Source: JBKHXF01 sp046566145 (GTDB lineage Bacteria > Actinomycetota > Nitriliruptoria > Nitriliruptorales > Nitriliruptoraceae). Taken from it: DNA of 64,000 bases. The stretch covers positions 13,014 through 77,013 of the forward strand of contig JBKHXF010000011.1 in the NCBI GenBank assembly GCA_046566145.1, read 5' to 3'. Shown here one piece after another: positions 8,053 to 16,482 of this stretch; positions within the stretch are counted from its first letter, which is position 1; the number at the start of each line of letters is the position of its first letter. The notes beneath the pieces were generated by a model. That model searched no databases, was not told the DNA's origin, and was given only the letters and a program-made list of their open reading frames with translations. The translations under genes and the position numbers were made by a program.

Positions 8053-9174
8053 GTGAAGCTGCGAGTCGAACGCGCCGAGTTCGCCGACGCCGTGTCGTGG
8101 GCGACCCGCACCGTCGGGGCCCGGGTGACGCTGCCCGCCCTGTCCGGGGTCCTGCTCGAGGCCGCCGACGGGATGCTGACCTGCCGGGCGACCGACCTCG
8201 AGGTCGCCGCCGTCATCGCCATCCCGTGCCAGATCGACGAGCCCGGCAGCGTGCTGCTGCCCGGCAAGCTGCTCAGCCAGCTCGTCGCGAAGTTCCCCGA
8301 TGCCCCGGTGGAGCTCTCCGGCGCCCCGGACCGGGTCGAGATCCGCTGCGGTCGCGCCACGTTCCACGTCCGCGGCATGCCGGTCGAGGACTTCCCGACG
8401 CTGCCGGAGCCGGGCGACGACGCCGCGACCGGCGAGATCCGCGCCGACGCGTTCGCCCGGATGGTGGCCCAGGTCGCCCGCGCGGCCTCGTCCGACGAGG
8501 CCCGGCCGGTGCTCACCGGCGTGAAGCTCGAGGCCAGCGACGGCCAGCTCACCGCCGCCGCCACCGACAGCTACCGGCTCGCGGTGCGCTCGCTGCCGTG
8601 GGACACCGCCGTGACCGGCGAGGCGCTCGTGCCGGCCCGCGCGCTGCAGGAGGTCGCCAAGGCCTCCGGCGAGGCCGGGGGCACGATCACCCTGGCGCTC
8701 GAGGAGGGGCAGGTCTCGTTCCTGCTGGGCTCCCGCCGGCTCACCACCCGGCTCATCGAGGGCACCTTCCCGAACTACCGCCAGCTGCTCCCCGACGCCC
8801 ACGAGACCGGGGTCGTCGTCGAGCGCTCCGTGCTGGTCGAGGCGCTCCAGCGTGTCGCTGTGGTGGCGCTCGGGCAGACCAACACCCCGGTGACGCTGAC
8901 CTTCGAGGACGGCTCCGTCGACCTCCAGGCCGCGAACTCCGAGGTCGGTGACGCCGCCGAGGCCCTGCCCGCGGAGATCGACGGCGAGGGGCTGACCATC
9001 GCCTTCAACCCGACGTTCCTGCTGGCCGGCCTCGAGGCAACGGGCACCGAGCGCATCCGCATCGAGCTGCGGGACGGCCTGAAGCCGGCCGTCCTCAAGC
9101 CGGTCTCGGCGGATGACGACGCCTCCCCGGCCGACGCGTTCACCTACCTGCTCATGCCGATGCGCGTGAATTAG
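8053..9174 (+). CDS. dnaN: DNA polymerase III beta subunit (sliding clamp)
   Basis: 373 residues, normal for DnaN. It forms a dimeric ring that tethers DNA polymerase III to DNA. It has three repeated clamp folds. The first begins VKLRVERAEFADAVSWATRTV; the middle includes RPVLTGVKLEASDGQLTAAATDSYRLAVR; the C-terminus ends in LLMPMRVN, matching the typical P-M-R ending. The GTG start at 8053 (VKLRVE) has GGAG about 9 nt upstream and gives the conserved N-terminus. Downstream, dnaN and recF are separated by an unrelated two-gene insertion. Confidence 0.97.
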   Translation: MKLRVERAEFADAVSWATRTVGARVTLPALSGVLLEAADGMLTCRATDLEVAAVIAIPCQIDEPGSVLLPGKLLSQLVAKFPDAPVELSGAPDRVEIRCGRATFHVRGMPVEDFPTLPEPGDDAATGEIRADAFARMVAQVARAASSDEARPVLTGVKLEASDGQLTAAATDSYRLAVRSLPWDTAVTGEALVPARALQEVAKASGEAGGTITLALEEGQVSFLLGSRRLTTRLIEGTFPNYRQLLPDAHETGVVVERSVLVEALQRVAVVALGQTNTPVTLTFEDGSVDLQAANSEVGDAAEALPAEIDGEGLTIAFNPTFLLAGLEATGTERIRIELRDGLKPAVLKPVSADDDASPADAFTYLLMPMRVN

Positions 9175-9224
9175 TCGGAATAGACCAGCGGTGGGGGCCC
9201 CTCACCCACACCGGTCGAGGATGC

Positions 9225-9875
9225 GTGACTGATCACAGTCTGACGGGCATTGCTCCGCCGACCAGTCGCTTGGGGACCGTCATCGGGGTGTCACACATCC
9301 AACGCGTCGTGGGGGAGGCCCCGAGCGCGGCTGCCGTGCACCGCCACCGCGTCAGCCACGACCTGGAGGCGCTGGCGAACGCACTTGGGGTTGACGACCT
9401 ACCGGCCGTCGCCACGTCGGTGGGGCCGGCTGTGTGGGTTGGTCACGCGGTCGACGTCGTCGCGACCGAGTGGTTGCGCGGTTTCGCGCGTCGCCGCACC
9501 GACAGCGCCATCCGTGGGCATGCCCAACGTCTCGTCTGGCGAGGCGCGATCCCACAAGCATGGCAGTCTGGTTGTCCCCCAGCGACCACCCAAGCCTGCA
9601 CGAACACGCGCGCCTACTCCAACAACCAGATTGCGGACTCTGACTTCGTGTTCAACAGCTCGCAGTCGATGGGCACGAGCAACACGAACTGCAATCTGTT
9701 CGGTCCGTTCTCGGTCGATGTCGAATCCGTAGCCCTCCATGAGTTCGGACATTGGGGTCGGCTGACACACACGACTGACGGGCAGGCAGTCATGTTTCAA
9801 AGTTACGTCACGTGTCGGCGGCTACTGCATGCGCACGACGACGAGAGCATGACCGAGCAGTACAGGGGCCGGTGA
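9225..9875 (+). CDS. Metzincin (matrixin-like) zinc metalloprotease-like protein, N-terminus atypical
   Basis: 216 residues. The C-terminal half is a matrixin-like zinc protease: SVALHEFGHWGRLTH near residues 167-181 carries HExxH, with TDGQAVMFQSY as the Met-turn equivalent and ending MTEQYRGR. In most matrixins the third ligand is the His of HExxHxxGxxH; here the sequence reads HEFGHWGRLTH, so the intervening Gly is Arg although the last His is present. The first about 110 residues resemble nothing I recognise and there is no signal peptide, so it may be a truncated or fused copy of a secreted enzyme. Codon and base use are visibly less G+C-rich than the neighbours, suggesting transfer. The stop overlaps the next gene's start. 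Confidence 0.6.
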   Translation: MTDHSLTGIAPPTSRLGTVIGVSHIQRVVGEAPSAAAVHRHRVSHDLEALANALGVDDLPAVATSVGPAVWVGHAVDVVATEWLRGFARRRTDSAIRGHAQRLVWRGAIPQAWQSGCPPATTQACTNTRAYSNNQIADSDFVFNSSQSMGTSNTNCNLFGPFSVDVESVALHEFGHWGRLTHTTDGQAVMFQSYVTCRRLLHAHDDESMTEQYRGR

Positions 9876-10492
9876 TGATGAACACGATAAGGACGCGCCG
9901 AGCCTCAGCGACCGTCGCAGCGCTCATCGCAGTGATGACGAGTGCCTGCAGCGGTACGGAGAATCCTGCAGGTGCCGCCCCCGGCACCGTTGAGATTCAT
10001 GGCTACCAGTTGCAACTACCACCCGACGAGCTGGCCGAACGGGCTGACCTCGTTGTCGTGGGCGAGGCGGTCTCCGACGAGACGATGAGATTCCGCGATG
10101 ACCCGCGTATTCCTGAGTCCGCTCAGGATGAACCGGGCTACGAGCACAGCACCTTCACAGCTACCACCATCGTTGTCGACGATGTTCTGTCCGGCGAGGC
10201 TCCGGATGGCCAGATCGAGGTCGCCAGACTGCAGAGTCTGGATCTCGGTGACGGCTTGACGAACATCGTCGAGGGTGCCGAAGACATCGAACTTGACCTG
10301 GGCGGCCGCTACGTCCTCTTCCTCTCGGAGGGGGACGGTCTCTGGGCAGGGAAATACCTCGCCCTCGGCGCACAAGGAGTGGGCCTGTTGGAGGGCGGTT
10401 CGGTCACCTTCAGGGATGGCCGATCCATGGACCTGACAGAGCTCCAGTCCTTGCTGGAGGGAGACGAAGAAGCGGCTGACAAGGCCCAGTGA
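9875..10492 (+). CDS. Lipoprotein of unknown function, partner of the upstream metzincin-like gene
   Basis: 205 residues with a lipoprotein signal: basic start, hydrophobic ATVAALIAVMTSAC with the lipobox Cys near residue 26. The mature domain has ADLVVVGEAVSDE..., TTIVVDDVLSGEAPDGQIEV and LGGRYVLFLSEGDGLWAGK. This pattern (voiced as a source of risk or secretion 'VVVGxV...VLxGxAP...GxRYLLFL') recurs in uncharacterised actinobacterial secreted proteins, often beside metalloproteases; that association is my recollection, not a search. ATG at 9875 overlaps the TGA of the preceding gene, so they are translationally coupled; ATG at 9878 is an alternative. G+C is lower than in dnaN or recF. A strong terminator follows. 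Confidence 0.6.
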   Translation: MMNTIRTRRASATVAALIAVMTSACSGTENPAGAAPGTVEIHGYQLQLPPDELAERADLVVVGEAVSDETMRFRDDPRIPESAQDEPGYEHSTFTATTIVVDDVLSGEAPDGQIEVARLQSLDLGDGLTNIVEGAEDIELDLGGRYVLFLSEGDGLWAGKYLALGAQGVGLLEGGSVTFRDGRSMDLTELQSLLEGDEEAADKAQ

Positions 10493-10515
10493 CCGCGCCG
10501 GAGCGCATACGCGAA

Positions 10516-10551
10516 CCGTGGGCAGCCGGATCTCGTTCCGGCTGCCCACGG
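10516..10551 (+). terminator. Strong hairpin terminator after the two-gene island
   Basis: Perfect 15-bp inverted repeat (CCGTGGGCAGCCGGA and its complement) with a 6-nt loop TCTCGT, 24 nt after the lipoprotein stop. There is no U-tract, as usual in high-G+C actinobacteria. It isolates the island from recF. Confidence 0.85.
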
Positions 10552-10726
10552 GTGGTTCAAGGGATCGTGATGGTCGCGGTCAACATCCAACCTGTTCCCT
10601 TACGCTTCTCCGGACCCGTGTCGCCGGTTAGGACCCCGCCTTGAGCCACCCCACCCACATCCGCGCTCTGCCTCCCCACCGGCAGAGAGCCACCCACACC
10701 CCGCCTTTTCCATACTTGACCTGCTG

Positions 10727-11896
10727 ATGCTCCTGCGGCGGATCGAGCTCATCGACGTCCGCTCGTACGACCGGGCCGCGCTCGACCTCGCGGGCGGCGT
10801 CACCGTCCTCGTCGGACCCAACGCCCAGGGCAAGACCAACCTCCTCGAGGCCGTGCACCGCGTGGCGACCGGGGGCTCCCACCGGGTCGCCGGGGACGCC
10901 CCGCTCGTCCGGGCGGGGGCCGAGGTCGGGGTCATCCGGGCGGCGGTCGAGACGGACGAGGGTCGGCGTCGGACCGTCGAGCTCGAGGTCGCCTCGGGCC
11001 GGCGGACCCGCACCCGGGTCGACGGCCAGGACGTGCGCCGCGCGGGCGAGGCCGTCGGGGTACTCCGGGTCGTGCTGTTCGCCCCCGAGGACCTCGCCAT
11101 CGTCCGGGGCGACCCGTCGGAGCGCCGGCGGTTCCTCGACGACCTGCTCGCGCAGCGTCGCCCGGCGTACGCCGCCGCCCGAGCCGACTACGAGCGGGTG
11201 CTGAAGCAGCGCAACGCCCTGCTGAAGCAGGCCCGGGGGCTGACCGGCAGCGCCCGCGAGGCCGCGACGTCCACGCTAGACACCTGGACCGACCAGCTCG
11301 TCACCCACGGTGGGGCGCTCGTCGCGGCCCGGATCGCGGCCGTCCACGCCCTCGCGGGTCCGGTCGACGCGGCCTACCGCGAACTCGCGGACCGCCCGGA
11401 GCGGATCGGGATGACCTACGTGTCGTCCACGGGCCTCGAGGTCGTCGGGGACAGCGCGACGGGTGTGCCCGACCGTGGTCCCATCGACGAGGCCTTCCGC
11501 GCGGCCCTGGAGGAGGCCGCCGGCGACGAGCTGCAGCGAGGGACCACGCTCGTCGGGCCGCACCGCGACGAGCTGGAGCTCACCATCGGTGCGCTGCCGG
11601 CGCGCGGCTACTCGTCCCACGGCGAGGCGTGGAGCCTCGCGCTCAGCCTCAAGCTGTCGACGTACCGGGTGCTGGCCGAGGTCGGGGACCGCCCGGTCGT
11701 GCTGCTCGACGACGTGTTCGCCGAGCTCGACGAGACCCGCCGCGCGCGGCTGGCCTCGGCCTGCGACCCGTTCGACCAGGTGCTGGTCACGGCCGCCGTG
11801 GAGGCCGACGTGCCGCTCGCCGGCGCCCGCGTCGACGTGGCCATCCGCGACGGCATCTCCCGCCTGGCGCCGCGAGTCGTCGGAGGGGCCGCGTGA
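10727..11896 (+). CDS. recF: DNA replication and repair protein RecF
   Basis: 389 residues, ABC/SMC-type ATPase that helps load RecA at gapped DNA. Walker A is GPNAQGKTNLLEAV (about residues 29-42). The family motif VVLFAPEDLAIVRGDPSERRRFLDDLL, the signature LVGPHRDELEL and SHGEAWSLALSLKL, and Walker B VVLLDDVFAELDETRR are all present. The ATG start gives MLLRRIELIDVRSY, the standard RecF N-terminus; the ribosome-binding site is weak. The end overlaps the DUF721 gene by 4 nt. Confidence 0.96.
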   Translation: MLLRRIELIDVRSYDRAALDLAGGVTVLVGPNAQGKTNLLEAVHRVATGGSHRVAGDAPLVRAGAEVGVIRAAVETDEGRRRTVELEVASGRRTRTRVDGQDVRRAGEAVGVLRVVLFAPEDLAIVRGDPSERRRFLDDLLAQRRPAYAAARADYERVLKQRNALLKQARGLTGSAREAATSTLDTWTDQLVTHGGALVAARIAAVHALAGPVDAAYRELADRPERIGMTYVSSTGLEVVGDSATGVPDRGPIDEAFRAALEEAAGDELQRGTTLVGPHRDELELTIGALPARGYSSHGEAWSLALSLKLSTYRVLAEVGDRPVVLLDDVFAELDETRRARLASACDPFDQVLVTAAVEADVPLAGARVDVAIRDGISRLAPRVVGGAA

Positions 11897-12390
11897 GGGA
11901 GCGCGAGGACCTCGCGGACGCCCGCCGGCGCGCCCGGCAGGCCGCCCAGCGCGCCCGCCTCGACCGGCAGGCCCCCCTCGACCCGCCCACCGAGGACGAC
12001 TACACCGTCGAGGACGAGGACCACGCGGGGCTGCGGCGGGTCCCGGCGCCCGAGCGCATCGGGGACCTGGTCGGCGGCGTCGCCTCCCGCCGGGGGTGGG
12101 CCGAGCGACTGACCGGTGCCCGGCTCGAGGCCGCCTGGCCCGACGTCGTCGGGCCGGAGCTCGCCCGCCGCTGCCGACCCGTCCGGCTCGCCGACCGCAC
12201 GCTGGTGGTGCGCGCCGAGTCGGCCGCCTGGGCCACCCAGCTCCGCTACGTCACCTCGCAGCTGCTCGAGCGGATCGGCACGGCGCTCGGGGACCCACGT
12301 GCCGTGCGCAGCATCCGGATCACCGTGGGGCCGCTCGACGAGCCCGAGCGACCCGACGAGGGTGCCCGGCGTCCCGCGCCGGGCCCGTAG
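11893..12390 (+). CDS. DUF721 / DciA-like protein
   Basis: 165 residues. The C-terminal DUF721 domain (about 55-150) has the typical pattern RRGWAERLTGARLEAAWPDVVGPELARRCRPVRLADRTLVVRAESAAWATQLRYVTSQLLERI. The position right after recF is conserved in actinobacteria (Rv0004 in M. tuberculosis). DUF721 is related to DciA, a helicase-loading factor in many bacteria, so a role in loading the replicative helicase is plausible but inferred. GTG start overlaps recF by 4 nt. The N-terminal 50 residues are charged and low-complexity. Confidence 0.88.
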   Translation: MREREDLADARRRARQAAQRARLDRQAPLDPPTEDDYTVEDEDHAGLRRVPAPERIGDLVGGVASRRGWAERLTGARLEAAWPDVVGPELARRCRPVRLADRTLVVRAESAAWATQLRYVTSQLLERIGTALGDPRAVRSIRITVGPLDEPERPDEGARRPAPGP

Positions 12391-12400
12391 GCTCGCCGGC

Positions 12401-13336
12401 GTGCCCGAGCTGCCCGACATCGAGGACTACCTCGCCGCGCTGCGACCGCGGATGGTCGGCCGTGTCCTCGTCGGTGTCCGGGTCCGCGGGTTCAGCCTGC
12501 TGAAGACCTTCGACCCGCCGCTGGAGGCCCTGCACGGGCGCACCATCACGTCGATGTCCCGGCTCGGCAAGCGCATCGTGTGGCACTTCGAGGACGCCGG
12601 GGACGGTGGCGGGGACGACGCCGATGGTGGGGACGAGCCGCTGCACCTGGTGCTGCACCTCATGGTCGCGGGGCGGCTTCGGTGGAAGGACACCGCCGGC
12701 GCGCCGATCCCGGGCAAGGTCGGGATGGCCGCGTTCGACCTCGACGACGCGACGCTGCTGCTCACCGAGGCCGGCACGAAGAAGCGCGCGTCGCTCCACG
12801 TGGAACGCGGGGCCGAGGGGCTCGCCCGGCACGACCGCGGCGGCATCGAGCCGCTCGACGCGGACCTCGCCGCGTTCACCGAGGCGCTCACCCGTGAGAA
12901 CCGCACGCTGAAGCGCGGCCTCACCGACCCGCGGGTGTTCCACGGCATCGGCAACGCCTTCAGCGACGAGATCCTGCACGCCGCCGGGCTGTCCCCCGTC
13001 AGGCGCACCCAGCAGCTCACCGAGGAGGAGCTCGCCCGGCTCCACGCGGCGGTGCAGGGGACGCTGACCGCGTGGGTCGCGCGGCTGCGGGAGCAGACCG
13101 GGGACGGCTTCCCGACCGAGGTGACGGCGTTCCGCCCCGACTTCGCGGTGCACGGCAAGTACGGCGAGCCGTGCCCGGTGTGCGGCACCGACGTGCAGCG
13201 CATCCGCTACGCCGACAACGAGACGAACTACTGCCCGCGCTGCCAGACCGACGGGAAGCTGCTGGCCGACCGCAGCCTCTCGCGGCTGCTCAAGGACGAC
13301 TGGCCCCGCACGGTCGACGAGCTCGAGGGCGCCTGA
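12401..13336 (+). CDS. Formamidopyrimidine-DNA glycosylase (Fpg/Nei family)
   Basis: 311 residues. Starts (V)PELPDIE: after Met removal Pro is the catalytic N-terminal residue and Glu follows, as in Fpg/Nei. The H2TH region is at ...NRTLKRGLTDPRVFHGIGNAFSDEILHAAGLSP (N and D/E signature), and the C-terminal zinc finger is CPVCG...NETNYCPRCQTDGK. It excises oxidised purines and cuts the abasic site in base excision repair. A Gly/Asp-rich loop (GDGGGDDADGGD) near residue 70 is an insertion. The gene starts 10 nt after the DUF721 stop, so it belongs to the recF unit; mutM-like genes are not usual here. The coding sequence contains a one-mismatch parS-like word at 12793. Confidence 0.9.
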   Translation: MPELPDIEDYLAALRPRMVGRVLVGVRVRGFSLLKTFDPPLEALHGRTITSMSRLGKRIVWHFEDAGDGGGDDADGGDEPLHLVLHLMVAGRLRWKDTAGAPIPGKVGMAAFDLDDATLLLTEAGTKKRASLHVERGAEGLARHDRGGIEPLDADLAAFTEALTRENRTLKRGLTDPRVFHGIGNAFSDEILHAAGLSPVRRTQQLTEEELARLHAAVQGTLTAWVARLREQTGDGFPTEVTAFRPDFAVHGKYGEPCPVCGTDVQRIRYADNETNYCPRCQTDGKLLADRSLSRLLKDDWPRTVDELEGA

Positions 13337-13364
13337 CCCCGCGCCCGGCTGACGCGACCGCGGC

Positions 13365-13946
13365 TCAGGGCAGCGGCTGGGGCGACAGGGTCCCCGCCGG
13401 CGCGGGCAGGTCCTCGGCGGCGATCTCCGGCGCCACCACGCCGACGAAGACGCTGCCGAGCTCGCACACGGCCTGGGCCTTGAGGAACAGCCGGTGCGTG
13501 CCGTCGCCCACGAGCACCTCGGCCTCGCGGATCTCGTCCTCGATCTGCAGCTGCTCCAGCACCTCGGAGGTCTCGTAGAACACCCGCACCTGCACCGGGG
13601 TGTACGGCAGGTAGCCCTGGACGTTCACGAGCGGGCCCGCATCCGACGCCTCGGCGACCACCGCGCCGGGCGGCAGCACCAGCCCCTCGACGTCGTCGGG
13701 GTCCACGTTGGCGGGGATGTCGAACTCGCACGGCCCGAGCCCCGTCATCGGCGCGAGCAGCGCCGGGTCGACGCCCTCGGGGATCTCGGTGATGAAGTCG
13801 GGCAGGTCGAGCGTCGAGACGTCGAAGGTCTCGGTCTCCACGGGCTCGCCCGCCGTCCCACCCCCGCAGCCGGCGAGGAGCAGGACCGCGGCGACCGCGC
13901 CGGCGGTCGTCGTGCGCCACCGGGGTCGGCTCGTCGAGGTCGTCAT
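13365..13946 (-). CDS. Putative lipoprotein of unknown function
   Basis: 193 residues. Lipoprotein signal MTTSTSRPRWRTTTAGAVAAVLLLAGCGGG with lipobox LAGC at about residue 27. The mature part has no domain I recognise; it contains two Cys (GLGPCEFD and QAVCELGS) that could pair, with the intervening part rich in beta-strand-like segments (TPVQVRVFYETSEVLEQLQIEDEIREAEVLVGDG). ATG at 13944-13946 gives the textbook signal. Convergent with the glycosylase gene and divergent from the sialidase-like gene. Confidence 0.75.
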   Translation of the reverse strand: MTTSTSRPRWRTTTAGAVAAVLLLAGCGGGTAGEPVETETFDVSTLDLPDFITEIPEGVDPALLAPMTGLGPCEFDIPANVDPDDVEGLVLPPGAVVAEASDAGPLVNVQGYLPYTPVQVRVFYETSEVLEQLQIEDEIREAEVLVGDGTHRLFLKAQAVCELGSVFVGVVAPEIAAEDLPAPAGTLSPQPLP

Positions 13947-14101
13947 GGCGGCGGAGGCTACCGCCGGGTCCGGGCCGCCCTGGGGACCGGGCGGCTGGAC
14001 CGCGCTCGCCACCGGTCGGGAGGAGTCCGACCTCTCGACGTCGAACCTCGCGTCGAGAGGGAGGGCCACCCCCCGGTGCGCCCGCGACCAGGAGCTCCGC
14101 T

Positions 14102-15748
14102 GTGGCCCGACGGCCGATCCGCACCACCCTGACCGCGTCCGTGCTGCTCGGAGGGGTCCTCGCCGTCCCCTCGGTCGGCGCGACGGCCGACGACGTCGGC
14201 TGCCCCGCGCCGGCGGCCCCGATGACCTTCGTGTCGGAGTACACCGACACCACCCGCGCCGGCGGTGAGCCGATCATCGTCACGCACCCCGACGGCCAGC
14301 TGCTGTGGGGCTCGCACGCCGGGTCGACGCACTTCTACACGCCGTCGGCGGCCGACGCGGACACCGCCGCGTTCATCGCCAACTACGAGGGCCAGACGTA
14401 CCAGTACGTCTCGGAGAACGGCGGCGAGAGCTGGGACTTCGTGCCCCGCACGCCGATCTCGACGCTCGACCCGACGTCGGGCCTGCCGAACTCCGGGTTC
14501 TCGGACCCCGAGTTCGCGATCGACCTCGCGGGCAACGTCTTCATCTCCGAGATCAACCTCGCGAACATCGCGTTCTCGAAGTCGAGCGACGGCGGCCGCA
14601 GCTACACGCTGCAGAACATCGCCGGCATCACGCTCTCGGACCGGCAGTGGATGGAGGCCGACGAGGAGGACGTGCTCTGGTTCGTGGCCAACACGTTCGG
14701 TGGCGGCTCGCCCAACGCCGGCCAGGCCGTGACCGGCTCCCTCAGCCACCGCCTCTACAAGTCGACCGACGGCGGCGCCACGTTCGGCCCGGCGCAGGAC
14801 CTCGGGTCCCAGCAGTCGTCGGACATCCTCGTCGACCGCCGAGACGGCCGCCTCTACGAGATCCACCGCCAGAACGGCGCGCTGACCATGTGGATCGCGC
14901 CGAACGCCCGCGACCAGGCGCCGCCGAACGTCGAGTGGCTGAACCGGGACGGCACGCTCGAGAAGCCCCGCTCCTCCAACCCGCCGGTGATCGCGCCGAG
15001 CCACAGCCGCATGTCCTCCATCGGCCCGACGATGGCGCTCGGCCCCGGTGACGACATCTACGTCGTGTGGGACGAGGCCGGCGGCGCCGGTGCGGGCATC
15101 TGGTTCAACGCCTCCACCGACCGCGGCGAGACCTGGGGCACCCCGACCAAGCTCGACGACGGCACGGGCACGGCGTTCTGGCCGTGGCTGGCCGCCGGTC
15201 CCGACGGCGTCGTGGCGGTGTGGCTGCAGAACTCCGAGCGGGCCCCGGGCAACAGCCCGGAGCGCGCCACGGGGGACTGGCACGTCATGGCCGCCCAGTC
15301 GGTGAACCCGGCCGGCTGCGAGGTCGTCGTGGACGGCGCCACCGTGGCCGCGCCGGCGACCTTCACGGTCCAGAAGGCCTCGGCCGAGCCGGTGCACCGC
15401 GGGACGATGTGCAACTCCGGCACGACCTGCCAGGCGTTCGGCGTCGACCGTCGCCTCGGCGACTACTTCGCCAACACGATCGACCGTGACGGCAACGTCG
15501 TGATCGCCGTGTCCGACACCCGTCGGGGCGGGGCGGTGTCGCTGCCGCTGACCATCCGCCAGACCGGTGGGACGACCGTGGGTGACCCGTACGCCGGCAT
15601 CGAGGCGCTGGGCTTCACCGACCGCGGTCCGTTCGAGCTCGAGTTCGGCGAGGGTGGCAGCCAGACCGGTGGCACGCCGGCGGCCGCCACCACCGCCACG
15701 GTCGTCCGCGACCACGTCGAGCGCCTCGCCCTTCGCCTGTCGCGCTGA
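14102..15748 (+). CDS. Secreted sialidase-like (BNR/Asp-box) beta-propeller protein
   Basis: 548 residues with an N-terminal Sec signal (RRPIRTTLTASVLLGGVLAVPSVGATA). The mature part contains several BNR/Asp-box type repeats: SENGGESWDFV, SSDGGRSYTLQ, STDGGATFGPA and STDRGETWGTP, the hallmark of sialidase-fold six-bladed propellers. No complete set of sialidase catalytic residues (Arg triad, Tyr/Glu) could be verified, so enzyme activity is uncertain; such proteins are often annotated exo-alpha-sialidase without proof. Paired Cys near the end (GTMCNSGTTCQAF). GTG start with AGGAG 8 nt upstream. A second protein of this fold is encoded at 25932. Confidence 0.8.
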   Translation: MARRPIRTTLTASVLLGGVLAVPSVGATADDVGCPAPAAPMTFVSEYTDTTRAGGEPIIVTHPDGQLLWGSHAGSTHFYTPSAADADTAAFIANYEGQTYQYVSENGGESWDFVPRTPISTLDPTSGLPNSGFSDPEFAIDLAGNVFISEINLANIAFSKSSDGGRSYTLQNIAGITLSDRQWMEADEEDVLWFVANTFGGGSPNAGQAVTGSLSHRLYKSTDGGATFGPAQDLGSQQSSDILVDRRDGRLYEIHRQNGALTMWIAPNARDQAPPNVEWLNRDGTLEKPRSSNPPVIAPSHSRMSSIGPTMALGPGDDIYVVWDEAGGAGAGIWFNASTDRGETWGTPTKLDDGTGTAFWPWLAAGPDGVVAVWLQNSERAPGNSPERATGDWHVMAAQSVNPAGCEVVVDGATVAAPATFTVQKASAEPVHRGTMCNSGTTCQAFGVDRRLGDYFANTIDRDGNVVIAVSDTRRGGAVSLPLTIRQTGGTTVGDPYAGIEALGFTDRGPFELEFGEGGSQTGGTPAAATTATVVRDHVERLALRLSR

Positions 15749-15753
15749 CGACG

Positions 15754-15812
15754 GCGGAGCCCCGCAGACGAGACGCCCCCGGCCTGCTGGCCGGGGGCGC
15801 GCTCGTGGGTGC
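15754..15812. repeat. 59-bp direct repeat, copy 1 (contains a bidirectional terminator hairpin)
   Basis: Matches copy 2 at 18100-18158 at 57 of 59 positions. It includes a perfect hairpin at 15775-15798 (GCCCCCGGCC, loop TGCT, GGCCGGGGGC), placed between the convergent sialidase-like and tetR genes. The two copies bracket the tetR cassette. Confidence 0.9.
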
Positions 15813-15831
15813 TCCCGTCGGCCGCGCTCGA

Positions 15832-16392
15832 TCAGCGAGCAGCCCGCAGGACGTGGTCGACGTGGTGCTCGATGTAGCTGCGGTCGGAGCGCTCGTGGAG
15901 CATGAGCTGGCGGTAGACGACGGCCCCGGCGAGGGTCTCCACGAGGTGTCCGGCATCGAGATGCGCGGACAGCTCGCCCCGCGCCTTCGCACGTTCCACC
16001 AACTCGACCGTCGCCTGTCGACGGCGCTCGGTGAACTGCCGGTGGAGCCCAGCGAGCCGCTCGTCCCGGGTGGAGGCGGCGATCAACGAGGGCAGCAGGA
16101 CGGACCAGGGGGGCGTGGAGATGGTCCGGGCGAGGCCCGTCATGGCCGCGACGAGGTCGTTGCGGACATCGCCGCTGTCGTGGATCGGTGCGGGGTCCAT
16201 GTTCGCTTCGAGGGCGTCCGCGAGCAGGTCCTCACGCTCGGGCCAGTGCCGGTACACGGTCGTCTTGTGGACGCCAGCGCACTCGGCGATCCGCTCGACG
16301 GTGGTGCTCTCCAGCCCCTCCTCGCCGAGGAGCTGGAAGGCCGCGTCCAACGTCCGGGAGCGCGTTCGAGCGGTGCGTGGGTCGGTCGACAT
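15832..16392 (-). CDS. TetR/AcrR-family transcriptional repressor
   Basis: 186 residues. N-terminal helix-turn-helix: RTLDAAFQLLGEEGLESTTVERIAECAGVHKTTVYRHWPEREDLLADAL (about residues 13-61), the standard TetR signature. The C-terminal ligand-binding domain resembles TetR_C families with ATVELVERAKARGELSAHLD. It is divergent from a three-gene cassette, and two 17-bp palindromes lie in the 90-bp intergenic region, so it very likely represses both itself and the cassette until a small ligand binds. Stop codon lies 20 nt from the repeat copy 1 hairpin. Confidence 0.93.
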   Translation of the reverse strand: MSTDPRTARTRSRTLDAAFQLLGEEGLESTTVERIAECAGVHKTTVYRHWPEREDLLADALEANMDPAPIHDSGDVRNDLVAAMTGLARTISTPPWSVLLPSLIAASTRDERLAGLHRQFTERRRQATVELVERAKARGELSAHLDAGHLVETLAGAVVYRQLMLHERSDRSYIEHHVDHVLRAAR

Positions 16393-16404
16393 CGGCGTCC
16401 TTTC

Positions 16405-16421
16405 TGCAACTCAGTGTTGCA
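16405..16421. promoter_or_regulatory. TetR operator 1
   Basis: TGCAACTCAGTGTTGCA, a 17-bp near-perfect palindrome (one mismatch pair). It overlaps the -35 element of the rightward promoter. It matches operator 2 at 16 of 17 positions; the copies are 40 bp apart centre to centre. Confidence 0.85.
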
Positions 16422-16445
16422 CATCTGTGGTCCTCCGGCTACTCT
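16417..16445 (+). promoter_or_regulatory. Predicted promoter of the TetR-controlled cassette
   Basis: TTGCAC (16417-16422) and TACTCT (16440-16445) with a 17-nt spacer. The -35 lies in operator 1 and the last base of the -10 is the first base of operator 2, so TetR binding would block polymerase directly. Confidence 0.7.
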
Positions 16446-16461
16446 GCAACTCAGAGTTGCA
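16445..16461. promoter_or_regulatory. TetR operator 2
   Basis: TGCAACTCAGAGTTGCA, a perfect 17-bp palindrome, located just downstream of the -10 element of the cassette promoter and 22 nt before the SnoaL-like start codon. Confidence 0.88.
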
Positions 16462-16482
16462 TAACTACGAGAGGAGAGCCGG

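Noticed and set aside
12793..12806. Fourth parS-like word GCTCCACGTGGAAC
   Set aside because: One mismatch breaks the palindrome and it lies inside the conserved glycosylase coding sequence; may be chance.
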